From the NCBI RefSeq assembly GCF_014635725.1, contig NZ_BMDJ01000002.1, positions 434,001 to 498,000 of the forward strand: 64,000 nucleotides of DNA, written 5' to 3'. The position numbers were made by a program, and so were the translations under genes. Source of the DNA: Pedobacter mendelii. GTDB lineage: Bacteria > Bacteroidota > Bacteroidia > Sphingobacteriales > Sphingobacteriaceae. Shown here one piece after another: positions 52,054-59,974 of the stretch; the stretch's first letter is position 1; every line of letters starts with the position of its first letter. Below the pieces are notes generated by a model. It was given only the letters and a program-made list of their open reading frames with translations. It did not search any database and was not told the DNA's origin.

Positions 52054-53184
52054 ATGGAAACACTAACATTTGCAGAAAAAATATCTAAAGCACAAGATTT
52101 TCTGCCGATTAATGGAACAGATTATATAGAATTTTACGTGGGTAATGCGAAACAAGCTGCTCATTATTACAAAACCGCATTTGGTTTTCAAAGCCTGGCC
52201 TATGCTGGTCCCGAAACTGGTGTTCGCGATAAAGCTTCTTATGTTTTGCAACAAGGCAAAATCAGATTGATTTTAACGACTGCACTAAAATCTGACCATC
52301 CGATTTCTGAACATGTAAAAAAACATGGAGACGGTGTTAAGGTTTTAGCGCTTTGGGTTGATGATGCATACAGCGCCTTCGATGAAACTACCAAACGTGG
52401 TGCAAAGCCATATATGGAACCAAAAACATTAACTGATGAATTTGGCGAAGTTAAGACGAGTGGAATTTATACTTATGGTGAAACCATTCACATGTTTGTA
52501 GAACGCAAAAACTATAAAGGAACTTTTATGCCAGGCTTCCGCGATTGGGAAAGCGAATATAAACCAAGTGATGCAGGACTTTTGTATATCGACCATTGTG
52601 TTGGTAATGTTGGTTGGAACCGAATGAATGAAGCCGTAAAATGGTATGAAGATGTGATGGGTTTCGTAAATATTTTATCATTCGATGATAAGCAAATCAA
52701 CACCGAATATTCTGCGTTGATGAGTAAAGTAATGAGCAATGGCAACGGTTTTTCAAAATTCCCGATTAATGAACCTGCAGAAGGTAAGAAGAAATCGCAG
52801 ATTGAAGAATATTTAGAATACTATGAAGGCGAAGGCGTACAGCACATTGCTGTTGCAACAAAAGATATTGTTAAAACAGTAAAAGAGTTAAAATCTCGTG
52901 GCGTAGAATTTTTAAGCGCACCACCGGAAGCATATTATAACATGATGCCCCAACGCGTAGGTGAAATCGATGAAGAAATTAAAATCCTTGAAGATTTAGG
53001 TATATTGGTTGATTGTGATGAGGAAGGTTATTTATTACAAATCTTCACAAAACCGATTGAAGACAGGCCAACTTTGTTTTTCGAAATTATACAACGTAAA
53101 GGAGCACAAAGCTTTGGAGCAGGTAACTTTAAAGCATTATTTGAATCTTTGGAACGTGAACAAGAACTGAGAGGAAACTTATAA
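52054..53184 (+). CDS. hppD: 4-hydroxyphenylpyruvate dioxygenase
   Basis: 376 residues with two VOC (vicinal oxygen chelate) domains. The first has 'IEFYVGNAKQAAHYYKTAFGFQ'; the second has 'YIDHCVGNVGWNRMNEAVKWYEDVMGFV' with the iron His, then 'GEGVQHIAVATKDI' with the second His. Glu is in 'FFEIIQRKGAQSFGAGNFKALFESLE', the third ligand. It converts 4-hydroxyphenylpyruvate to homogentisate, the substrate of HmgA, encoded just before. A second MITE-like copy starts 17 bases after its stop. Confidence 0.96.
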   Translation: METLTFAEKISKAQDFLPINGTDYIEFYVGNAKQAAHYYKTAFGFQSLAYAGPETGVRDKASYVLQQGKIRLILTTALKSDHPISEHVKKHGDGVKVLALWVDDAYSAFDETTKRGAKPYMEPKTLTDEFGEVKTSGIYTYGETIHMFVERKNYKGTFMPGFRDWESEYKPSDAGLLYIDHCVGNVGWNRMNEAVKWYEDVMGFVNILSFDDKQINTEYSALMSKVMSNGNGFSKFPINEPAEGKKKSQIEEYLEYYEGEGVQHIAVATKDIVKTVKELKSRGVEFLSAPPEAYYNMMPQRVGEIDEEIKILEDLGILVDCDEEGYLLQIFTKPIEDRPTLFFEIIQRKGAQSFGAGNFKALFESLEREQELRGNL

Positions 53185-53200
53185 TTATTTTATCCATTTA

Positions 53201-53362
53201 AGAGCCTGTTTAAAATTTATCTAATAATTTGTTTATGCTTCTTTTCGGCTGCAACATCGTTAAATATTTCGAGATACGCTTGGCTATCTCTGCAACATTT
53301 GCCTTGTTTCGCTCAAAAAATAAGCGATAAACATTTTCACAATATAAATTTAAACAGGCTCT
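53201..53362. mobile_element. MITE-like element, copy 2 (162 bp)
   Basis: AGAGCCTGTTTAAAATTTAT at the left end and ATAAATTTAAACAGGCTCT at the right form clean terminal inverted repeats of about 19 bases. It differs from copy 1 at only a handful of positions, including one length change in the T-run near 53240. It looks non-autonomous. Confidence 0.8.
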
Positions 53363-53380
53363 AAGAATATTCAAAAAACT

Positions 53381-53467
53381 CGTCATTGTGAGGCATGAAG
53401 CAATCTTATTTAAAGCACTATTGATACACAAAACGTTTTAAAATTGCTTCTTGCCTCGCAATGACGA
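53381..53467. repeat. CGTCATTG(T/C)GAGGCA...palindromic repeat
   Basis: Left arm CGTCATTGTGAGGCATGAAGCAAT pairs with right arm ATTGCTTCTTGCCTCGCAATGACGA over nearly its full length with a ~40-base spacer. It is the best preserved palindromic copy of this dispersed family. Confidence 0.7.
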
Positions 53468-53487
53468 AATTTATATATAGATATTGT

Positions 53488-55224
53488 TTACAACACCTCT
53501 CCCAAATGTTTATAATTTGACTTAATCGTATCTAAAACCTCAGTCATTTTTCCACCCAACATTAATTTTGCCATTGATTCTGTCATGCCTTTTATCTGTG
53601 CCCACTCAATTTTCGGAGGCATGGCTAAAGCATTTGGATTCGTCATAATATTTAAAAGTATTGGTCCATTTTCTGTAAAAGCATTAGCAATTGCATTTTC
53701 AACATCATCTGGTTGAGAAACGGTTATTCCTTTAAAACCCATCGCTTGTGCAACTAAAGCAAAATCAGGGTTTATCATATCCGTTTCACTATCAGGTAAA
53801 CCATCAACCTCCATTTCTAATTTTACCATTCCCAAAGCACGGTTGTTAAAAACGATAAGCTTTATAGGAAGATTATATTGTTTAATCGTAGCCAAATCAC
53901 CAAGTAGCATCGATAGTCCACCATCACCACATAATGCTATTACTTGTTTTTCAGGATGAGCTAGAGCCGCCCCAATTGCCATTGGCATAGCATTCGCCAT
54001 AGAGCCATGATTAAATGATCCGAGCATCTTTCTTTCACCGGTTCCATCAATAAATCTTGCACCCCAAACGCAACACATTCCAGTATCAACAGTAAAAATT
54101 GCATCTGTTTTAGCCAATCTATTTATCGTATCAGCTACAAATTCGGGTTGTATTTTATTTTCCACGCCCCTATCTTTAACATAAACCTGCTGATTTTCTT
54201 TAACTTTTTGATAAAATTCCAGCTGAGATTTCAAGAATTTATCATCCTTCTTTTCTTCCAACAAAGGCAATAATGCTTTTATTGAATCAGAAATATCCCC
54301 GCACAAGCCTTGAGTAAGCTTTGCTCTTCTTCCTAAACGCTCCGGACTTTCATCTATCTGAATGATTTTATTTTTTACGGGCATGAAGTTTATATATGGA
54401 AAATCTGTTCCAAGGAGGACCACTACATCTGCTTCATGCATGGCATGATAACCTGATGGCTGGCCTAATAAACCTGTCATGCCTACTTCATAAGGATTAT
54501 TATATTGAATACCCATTTTACCACGAAATGAAAAACCTACAGGTGCTTTTAGTTTTGCTGCAAGTTCTACAACTTCATCATGTGCTTCAGCAGCACCAAT
54601 GCCACAATAAAGCATAATCTTCTTCTCAGAATTTAAGAGCGTAGATAATTCTTTTAATTCATTATCAGATGGGCGAATTACAGGTTTATTTCTAAACAAC
54701 TGCATAGAAGTAGCACTTTCTACGGCATCCATTTCCGAAACGTCGCCTGGCAAACCAAAAACAGCTACCCCTTTTTTATGTATAGCATGTTGTATAGCAG
54801 TTTGAAACATTCTTGGTGCCTGCTCAGCGGTGGTTGCAACCTGATTGTAATAACTACAATCGTCGAATAGCTTAATTGTATTGGTCTCCTGAAAAAATTC
54901 CGTTCCAAATTCACTAGTCGGAATTGTCGAAGCAATTGCAATTAGTGGAACGTGAGAGCGATGTGCATCATACAAACCGTTTATTAAGTGTACGTGTCCA
55001 GGACCGCAGCTTCCTGCACAGCATGCAATACCGTCAAGTTCTGATTCAGCAGCAGCAGCAAAAGCGCCTACTTCTTCATTTCGAACATGTATCCATTTAA
55101 TTTTACCATTTCTTCTTACGGCATCATTAAAGTAATTAAGGCTATCTCCTGTAACAGCATAAATTCTTTTTACACCAACTTCAACTAGCATTTCAACCAA
55201 TTGCTCTGCAACATTTTTACTCAT
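53488..55224 (-). CDS. poxB: Pyruvate oxidase / pyruvate:quinone dehydrogenase (thiamine diphosphate enzyme)
   Basis: 578 residues, like E. coli PoxB (572). Features: 'RIYAVTGDSLNYFNDAVRR', 'VRNEEVGAFAAAAESEL' (Glu activating the cofactor), 'CAGSCGPGHVHLINGLYDAHR', and TPP binding 'CGDGGLSMLLGDLATIKQYN ... FNN'. The C-terminal amphipathic segment ('MTEVLDTIKSNYKHLGEVL') resembles the lipid-binding tail. Reaction: pyruvate to acetate and CO2 with electrons to quinone. Acetolactate synthase and related ThDP enzymes are less likely given the PoxB-like N-terminus. Monocistronic. Confidence 0.88.
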   Translation of the reverse strand: MSKNVAEQLVEMLVEVGVKRIYAVTGDSLNYFNDAVRRNGKIKWIHVRNEEVGAFAAAAESELDGIACCAGSCGPGHVHLINGLYDAHRSHVPLIAIASTIPTSEFGTEFFQETNTIKLFDDCSYYNQVATTAEQAPRMFQTAIQHAIHKKGVAVFGLPGDVSEMDAVESATSMQLFRNKPVIRPSDNELKELSTLLNSEKKIMLYCGIGAAEAHDEVVELAAKLKAPVGFSFRGKMGIQYNNPYEVGMTGLLGQPSGYHAMHEADVVVLLGTDFPYINFMPVKNKIIQIDESPERLGRRAKLTQGLCGDISDSIKALLPLLEEKKDDKFLKSQLEFYQKVKENQQVYVKDRGVENKIQPEFVADTINRLAKTDAIFTVDTGMCCVWGARFIDGTGERKMLGSFNHGSMANAMPMAIGAALAHPEKQVIALCGDGGLSMLLGDLATIKQYNLPIKLIVFNNRALGMVKLEMEVDGLPDSETDMINPDFALVAQAMGFKGITVSQPDDVENAIANAFTENGPILLNIMTNPNALAMPPKIEWAQIKGMTESMAKLMLGGKMTEVLDTIKSNYKHLGEVL

Positions 55225-55551
55225 AAAATAATTTTAAAATTTAATCGGAATGGTTAAATGATGTAATATTAATAAAGGATTGTATGGTATTGTTTCAGAA
55301 AACTCAACTTATATTTTATTTGGATTCGATTCTGACTCTAAAAAGAAAAATTCATTTTTGGCAACGGTAGGAAAAATAAACTTTCTTCACTAAAACTTCA
55401 TAATTGAAATGCACCTTTGAAATAACAAAACACAAGAAGCGATTTCCGTTTTGTTAAATTCTAAAAACTCATAATTAGTTTTTTAGTTTTCCGGTTACCC
55501 TTATCTGATACCTCATGTATTGCAAAATACATGAGGTTTTTTTATAAGTTA
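55225..55551. other. Intergenic region with plus-strand hairpin terminator
   Basis: 327 bases between poxB and the DsbA-like gene, both on the minus strand. No protein gene is seen. A strong hairpin with a T-run on the plus strand ends the region (55511-55545), although no plus-strand gene is nearby. Confidence 0.6.
55511..55545 (+). terminator. Strong hairpin, T-run on the plus strand
   Basis: CCTCATGTATT-gcaa-AATACATGAGG followed by TTTTTTTATAA on the plus strand. On the minus strand the stem is followed by TATCAGATAAG, i.e. no T-run, so it is less suited to ending the DsbA-like gene. Confidence 0.65.
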
Positions 55552-56070
55552 TTACGCCGTACTTTCTTTCAGCATTTGATACAAATTTGATGCGTCACCA
55601 TCAAACTTGGTTCCGTTTACATAAAAAGATGGTGTTCCGTTTACACCGCTACGAATGCCACTTTCAAAATCATCATCAATGCGTTGCTGAATTTCAACAG
55701 AAACAGCATCTTTTTTAAATTTATCCAAATCAAGTCCAATGGTTTTGGCTAATTCAATGAATAAGTCGTCACCAATCCGATGTTGGTTTTCGTAAAGGGC
55801 ATCATGCATTTCCCAAAATTTACCTTGTAATGCAGCCGCTTCGGCAGCCAATGCAGCAGATAAAGCATATTGGTGCACTTCCTGCAAAGGGAAATTTCGA
55901 AAAACAAACTTTATCTGGTCGCCGAAAGTATCTTGTATTTCTTGAATCAGGGGAAAAGCATCACCACAGTATGGGCATTGGTAATCGCCGAATTCTACAA
56001 TTTCTATTGATGCGGACTTTCCACCTTCAACATGATCTTTAGCTGATACTTCAGGTTTTAACGTACTCAT
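55552..56070 (-). CDS. DsbA-like thioredoxin-fold oxidoreductase (cytoplasmic form)
   Basis: 172 residues with a CPYC active site (Cys32, Cys35 in 'GDYQCPYCGDAF') and the cis-Pro loop 'GVNGTPSFYVNG' near the C-terminus. No signal peptide, so it probably works in the cytoplasm, unlike classic DsbA. It starts five bases after the peroxiredoxin stop and is very likely co-transcribed; a disulfide donor/reductant partnership with that peroxiredoxin is a reasonable inference. Substrate unknown. Confidence 0.85.
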   Translation of the reverse strand: MSTLKPEVSAKDHVEGGKSASIEIVEFGDYQCPYCGDAFPLIQEIQDTFGDQIKFVFRNFPLQEVHQYALSAALAAEAAALQGKFWEMHDALYENQHRIGDDLFIELAKTIGLDLDKFKKDAVSVEIQQRIDDDFESGIRSGVNGTPSFYVNGTKFDGDASNLYQMLKESTA

Positions 56071-56075
56071 AAATT

Positions 56076-56537
56076 CTATTTTTTAGAAAGTTCTTCTAGG
56101 GCATCCAAAATTCCATCTGCCCCTGGATTAACTGCAGTTGGCGATAAATAATTCCAAGCAATTTTACCTTCTTTATTGATTACAAAAAGGGCTCTTTTGC
56201 TTTCACCAATTTGTTCATCGTAAACTCCATAAGCTTTTGATACTTTTCCTTTTGGTTCAAAATCTGCTAAAAGTGGGAAATGAAGCTTTCTATCACCCGA
56301 AAACGCTAAATGGCACCAAACACTATCTACAGAAATTCCAAAAATTTGGGCGTCGTATTTATTAAAGTATTTCAGCATTTCGTTGTAAAGTGCCATTTGG
56401 TCGCTACAAACAGGACTCCAATCTGCAGGATAAAAAGCAAGAATTACGTTTTTTCCTCTAAAATCTTTTAGTTTTATTTTTTGGTCAGGAGTAGCATTTA
56501 ACTCGAAATCTGGTGCTAATGCGCCTTTTTCTAACAT
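56076..56537 (-). CDS. Peroxiredoxin (AhpC/TSA-Bcp type)
   Basis: 153-residue thiol peroxidase. The peroxidatic cysteine is Cys44 in 'YPADWSPVCSDQM', with the PxxxSxxC pattern. 'VDSVWCHLAFSGDRKLHFPLLADFEP' holds a second cysteine and the conserved Arg region ('SKRALFVINKEGK'). It removes H2O2 and organic peroxides using thiol reductant. It is the first gene of a two-gene unit with the CPYC protein. The catalase gene in this window is dead, so peroxidases like this may carry part of the load (inference). Confidence 0.9.
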   Translation of the reverse strand: MLEKGALAPDFELNATPDQKIKLKDFRGKNVILAFYPADWSPVCSDQMALYNEMLKYFNKYDAQIFGISVDSVWCHLAFSGDRKLHFPLLADFEPKGKVSKAYGVYDEQIGESKRALFVINKEGKIAWNYLSPTAVNPGADGILDALEELSKK

Positions 56538-56603
56538 GATGTATAGTTTAAAAATTATTGTACTATTTAAACAACCCTAAATACCAGTTGTTTGTTATAA
56601 AGT

Positions 56604-57521
56604 TTAACCTAACTTTTGGCGCTTAATTAAATAAGACTGCAAAACCGGATAAAACCCTTCATTCATATCGGCATCGATTAAATCTATTTTATATTGAGCA
56701 CATTTTAAAGTAATTTGCTGCCGATAAGTTGAAACCGCAGCAGTATAGTTTTCTTTCACCTGATTAGTATGCACCTTAATCATTTCTCCGGTTTCCATAT
56801 CTATGAATTGATACGGCCTGTTCTCAAAATTAAAATCAACTTCTTTTGATTTATCAAATACATTAAAAACTACAACCTCATGTTTATTAAATTTTAAGTG
56901 CTGAAGTGCATCAAAAAGTGCATCAGTTTTTTCAGAACTGGTTTGCGTATTAAATAAATCACTAAAGATTATTACCAATGAGCGTTTATGAATCAATTCT
57001 GCCACTTGGTGTAAAGCTTCGCTTAAATTGGTTTTCGCATTTACTTTCGGTTTTTGCAGGAGCTCTTCCAACTGGTTAAAAAGATACTTCTGATGAACAG
57101 TTGTAGATTTTGCAGGCGAACTCAATAAAATTTCTTCTGTAAATAAACTTAAGCCAAAAGCATCTCTTTGTTTCTTTAAAAGATACATTAAAGAAGCTGT
57201 AGCTTGAATCGAAAAAGTAAGTTTGTTATTTTTTGGTTCAGGAAAATACATCGATGAAGAAACATCAATTACAAATTGGCAACGCAGATTGGTTTCTTCT
57301 TCAAAGCGTTTGCTGTATAGTTTATCAGTTTTTGCATATAATTTCCAATCAATATTTTTTACATTATCGCCAGCATTATATTGGCGATGCTCTGCAAATT
57401 CTACTGAGAACCCATGAAATGGACTTTTGTGTAAACCTGTAATAAAACCCTCTACAACTTGTTGAGCGAGCAATTCTAAATTACCATAGCTTGTTTCGTT
57501 TTCGTAGTTTACAACCTGCAT
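56604..57521 (-). CDS. DUF58 domain protein
   Basis: 305 residues of the DUF58/vWA-like family: 'SPFHGFSVEFAEHRQYNAGDN' and 'IDWKLYAKTDKLYSKRFEEETN' are the hallmark. 'QFVIDVSSSMYFPE' carries the DxSxS metal-ion-dependent adhesion motif. These genes often accompany a MoxR ATPase and BatA/BatB proteins, which are not in the window. The C-terminal end is complete ('FYPVLQSYLIKRQKLG'). Function is not established; a chaperone/assembly role with MoxR is the usual proposal. Confidence 0.88.
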   Translation of the reverse strand: MQVVNYENETSYGNLELLAQQVVEGFITGLHKSPFHGFSVEFAEHRQYNAGDNVKNIDWKLYAKTDKLYSKRFEEETNLRCQFVIDVSSSMYFPEPKNNKLTFSIQATASLMYLLKKQRDAFGLSLFTEEILLSSPAKSTTVHQKYLFNQLEELLQKPKVNAKTNLSEALHQVAELIHKRSLVIIFSDLFNTQTSSEKTDALFDALQHLKFNKHEVVVFNVFDKSKEVDFNFENRPYQFIDMETGEMIKVHTNQVKENYTAAVSTYRQQITLKCAQYKIDLIDADMNEGFYPVLQSYLIKRQKLG

Positions 57522-57621
57522 ATCGTAAAGCTAGTAAAAGATTCGCTAATTATATGCGGTTAGAATTGTATTTATATGTTCAAAAAAATATTTTGAAAGC
57601 AGTTACAGTAGCTTTTTGGTT

Positions 57622-57680
57622 TCTTCATTCCCGCCATCGTTCCAAATCCTTAGCCAAAGAAAAATTGGCTTCCGGGTTTT
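57622..57680 (-). repeat. Border-conserved hairpin repeat, copy H
   Basis: On the minus strand: AAACCCGGAAGCCAA, hairpin GCCAA-tttttc-TTTGGC, then GATGGCGGGAATGAAG. Confidence 0.5.
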
Positions 57681-57731
57681 CCACTTTGTCGGGTTTAGGT
57701 GGCACAAGTAGAGTACATATCAATGGTTAAT

Positions 57732-57792
57732 AAACCAGATGGTAGTGGCAGCCTCCGATTTTTCATCGGATCTAAAACGGATAGCAGGACTA
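57732..57792 (+). repeat. Border-conserved hairpin repeat, copy G
   Basis: AAACCAGATGGTAGTGGCAG, hairpin CCGAT-ttttc-ATCGG, then AAACGGATAGCAGGACT. Confidence 0.6.
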
Positions 57793-57849
57793 AAAATGTA
57801 ATGAAAAACAGAGCGAACATTTTCAAAAAAAGAATGAACATAAAAATTA

Positions 57850-57890
57850 GCAAACAAAAAATCCCGAAATCGGTAAATGATTCGGGATTA
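57850..57890 (-). terminator. Terminator after the sugar dehydrogenase gene
   Basis: AATCCCGAA and TTCGGGATT arms; on the minus strand the stem is followed by a T-run. It lies 20 bases beyond the stop codon. Confidence 0.8.
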
Positions 57891-57909
57891 GTATATTTAA
57901 ACGAGTAAC

Positions 57910-59118
57910 TTATTTCTTTGCAATCTTATACAGCTTTCCATTATCCGTTACAGTATATAAAGCACCATCTTTTTCTACCATATCACGGAAACGTTCTCCC
58001 ATTCCTTCAAGCAATCTTTCTTCGCCAACAACTTTATTGTCTTTAATAACCAAACGGATGATGTGGGAGCCACCTAAACCACCTACAAAAAGATTTCCTT
58101 TCCATTCAGGAATAACAGTGCTATTATAAAAAGCAATACATCCAGGCGAAATACTTGGATTCCAGAAATAAACAGGCTGTTCCATACCATCTTTTTGCTG
58201 AATACCATCTCCAACCTTTTTACCGCTATACTCTACACCATAGGTAATAATTGGCCAGCCATAGTTTTTGCCCGGCTTAATTAGGTTTACCTCATCGCCA
58301 CCTTTTGGACCAAATTCAGCTTCCCATAAATCTCCAGTTTGAGGATTAATGGCCAAACCATCCGGGTTACGCAATCCTAACGCGTATATTTCAGGTCTTG
58401 CATCCGCCTTACCTGCAAAAGGCCCGTTTGGAATTGGCTTTCCATCTGTAGTTAAGTGAAGAATTTTTCCTAATGATGAATTTAGGTATTGCGCCTGGAT
58501 ACGAATATCAGCTCCCGAGCGCTCTCCCGTACTCACAAATAAGTCGCCATTTTTATCAAAAACGATTCTTGAACCGTATTGAAGTTTATCTTTATAAGAA
58601 GGTGTTGCACGGTAAATTACCGTTTGATTTTCCAATGCAGTTTCATTTGCAGCTAATTTACCCTTTGCAATGGCCAATAAAGCACCATTAGCCTGAGGTT
58701 CAGAATATGCAAAATATACCATTCTGTTTTTGGCAAAATCAGGGTCTAAAGTTACATCTAACAAGCCACCTTGTCCAGACGGATCTACCTTAGGTAAACC
58801 TGTAATGGTTTTACTTAATTTACCATCAACACCAAGAATAACCATGGTTCCTTTTTTTTGAGTGATTAAAAAGCCTCCATTTGGCAAAACGGAAATCGCC
58901 CATGGATTTTCAAGTTTATCGTTTAAAACAGAAACATCAAAAATTGCTGTTGTTTTTACGCTCGCTATTCGAGTTTGCCCTTCAAAGGCAGGTTTATAAT
59001 CGGCAGAAGGTTGATTGGTTTCAACTGGGTTTTGTGCAGAAGCAGCATTGGTAAGCATCAAACTAATTGATAATCCTGCAAATGCTAGACCTAATGTTTT
59101 GTGAGTTAATAGGTTCAT
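57910..59118 (-). CDS. PQQ-dependent sugar dehydrogenase (glucose/sorbosone dehydrogenase family)
   Basis: 402 residues with a signal peptide ('GLAFAGLSISLMLTNAASAQ') and a six-bladed beta-propeller. Landmarks: 'LENPWAISVLPNGGFLITQKKG', 'GQGGLLDVTLDPDFAKN', 'GSRIVFDKNGDLFVSTGERS', 'LGLRNPDGLAINPQTGDLWEAEFGPKGGDEVNLI' and 'WNPSISPGCIAFYNS'. Members oxidise aldoses in the periplasm with PQQ. No PQQ synthesis genes are in the window, and many homologues are of uncertain substrate. A TAATTTTG promoter element lies 30 bases upstream. Confidence 0.9.
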   Translation of the reverse strand: MNLLTHKTLGLAFAGLSISLMLTNAASAQNPVETNQPSADYKPAFEGQTRIASVKTTAIFDVSVLNDKLENPWAISVLPNGGFLITQKKGTMVILGVDGKLSKTITGLPKVDPSGQGGLLDVTLDPDFAKNRMVYFAYSEPQANGALLAIAKGKLAANETALENQTVIYRATPSYKDKLQYGSRIVFDKNGDLFVSTGERSGADIRIQAQYLNSSLGKILHLTTDGKPIPNGPFAGKADARPEIYALGLRNPDGLAINPQTGDLWEAEFGPKGGDEVNLIKPGKNYGWPIITYGVEYSGKKVGDGIQQKDGMEQPVYFWNPSISPGCIAFYNSTVIPEWKGNLFVGGLGGSHIIRLVIKDNKVVGEERLLEGMGERFRDMVEKDGALYTVTDNGKLYKIAKK

Positions 59119-59147
59119 AGAAATGATTAGAGTTTTTAATAAAGAAA

Positions 59148-59155
59148 CAAAATTA
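59148..59155 (-). promoter_or_regulatory. Promoter -7 element of the sugar dehydrogenase gene (TAATTTTG)
   Basis: Minus-strand TAnnTTTG match 30 bases before the ATG at 59118; no clear -33 box. Confidence 0.35.
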
Positions 59156-59159
59156 TTTT

Positions 59160-59200
59160 CGCAATAAAAAACCCGAATTTAAAATTGAATCCGGGTTTTA
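59160..59200 (-). terminator. Terminator after thioredoxin
   Basis: AAACCCG(A)ATT / AATTGAATCCGGGTTT arms, T-run on the minus strand, 36 bases beyond the trxA stop. Confidence 0.75.
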
Positions 59201-59235
59201 AATATATTACAAGCCACTAGGCTTTAAGCTTAAAT

Positions 59236-59556
59236 TTAAGCTAATTGCTTATTTAATTTTTCTGCTAAAACAGATTTCGGAACCGCACCAACTTGTTTGT
59301 CAACAACCTGACCATCTTTGAAATATAATAAAGCAGGAATGTTACGAATACCAAATTGCATTGAAATTTGAGGATTGTTATCTACGTTAACTTTACCAAC
59401 GATAGCTTTACCATCATACTCTTTTGCTATTTCTTCTACTACAGGACCAACCATGCGACAAGGGCCACACCATTCTGCCCAAAAATCTACCAACACGGGT
59501 TTATCTGATTTTAATACAAGCTCCTCGAAGTTTGCATCTGTGATTTCTAATGCCAT
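59236..59556 (-). CDS. trxA: Thioredoxin
   Basis: 106-residue cytosolic thioredoxin with the active site WCGPCR (Cys30, Cys33) and cis-Pro in '[13 protein letters not shown]'. It reduces disulfides in enzymes such as ribonucleotide reductase and peroxiredoxins. It is flanked by its own promoter-like TATATTTG (59574-59581, minus strand) and a terminator, so it is likely a single-gene transcript. Confidence 0.95.
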   Translation of the reverse strand: MALEITDANFEELVLKSDKPVLVDFWAEWCGPCRMVGPVVEEIAKEYDGKAIVGKVNVDNNPQISMQFGIRNIPALLYFKDGQVVDKQVGAVPKSVLAEKLNKQLA

Positions 59557-59974
59557 AATTATTTTTTTATGTTCAAATATATGTATTCAATTGTAATGCC
59601 AGCGATAGTGTAATGCCAATTTGACATTGACTTTATAAAGTCAAAATTATACGCTGTCACTTCGAGTCAATAAGCAATCTTTCCTATATGGCAAATTGTT
59701 ACCATAAGCCGTTATTTGCTTTTTCAGTTAATAAAGTTCTATTTTTATGCTAAATAGATTGCTTTTTCGCTCCTAATAACAATGAAGGCTAAGCATAAAA
59801 TAGTCTTCTAACTTAATTTAACTATTATCACTTAAATCATATGTCGTCATTACGAGGAGGCTTTTTCCGCCAACAAAGCAATCTTTCATACAAAACATCA
59901 ATATAATTTTAACCGAGCAATCTTTCCAACTAAATAGATTGCTTCGTCATTCCTCCTCGCAATGAAGATTAAAC
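59557..59974. other. Intergenic region with two copies of the GTCATT...GCAATCT repeat
   Basis: 418 bases without a gene. Two nested inverted-repeat copies are visible: 59654-59786 (GTCACTTCGAG...AAGCAATCTTTCC facing TAAATAGATTGCTTTTTCGC...AATGA) and 59844-59966 (CGTCATTACGAGGAGG...AAGCAATCTTTC facing AGATTGCTTCGTCATTCC...CGCAATGA). Confidence 0.65.
59574..59581 (-). promoter_or_regulatory. trxA promoter -7 element (TATATTTG)
   Basis: Minus-strand exact match to TAnnTTTG, 18 bases before the trxA ATG. Confidence 0.5.

Larger units (their letters stand above)
53185..53487. other. Intergenic region filled by two repeats
   Basis: 303 bases with no gene. MITE copy 2 (53201-53362) is followed by a long palindromic copy of the CGTCATTGCGAGG repeat (53381-53467). 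The minus-strand open frame over the repeat is not considered a gene. Confidence 0.7.
57522..57909. other. Intergenic region with repeat copies G and H
   Basis: 388 bases without a supported gene. It holds repeat copies H (57622-57680, minus orientation) and G (57732-57792, plus orientation), then the terminator for the sugar dehydrogenase gene. Two short plus-strand open frames here fall in the repeats. Confidence 0.65.

Noticed and set aside
50398..53362. Composite transposon carrying hmgA and hppD
   Set aside because: The flanking elements have no transposase, target duplications are not clear, and hmgA/hppD look like normal chromosomal genes in composition; only repeat-mediated mobility remains possible.
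53210..53431. 73-codon minus-strand frame within MITE copy 2
   Set aside because: It is made of repeat sequence; copy 1 does not preserve the same frame, and no transposase motif is present.
53488..55224. Acetolactate synthase for the ThDP enzyme
   Set aside because: The N-terminal and active-site sequence follows PoxB closely, and there is no regulatory ilvN or ilv neighbour.
57491..57908. Two plus-strand open frames (57491-57730 and 57699-57908)
   Set aside because: They run through the 3' repeats G and H and a terminator, with no coherent protein pattern.
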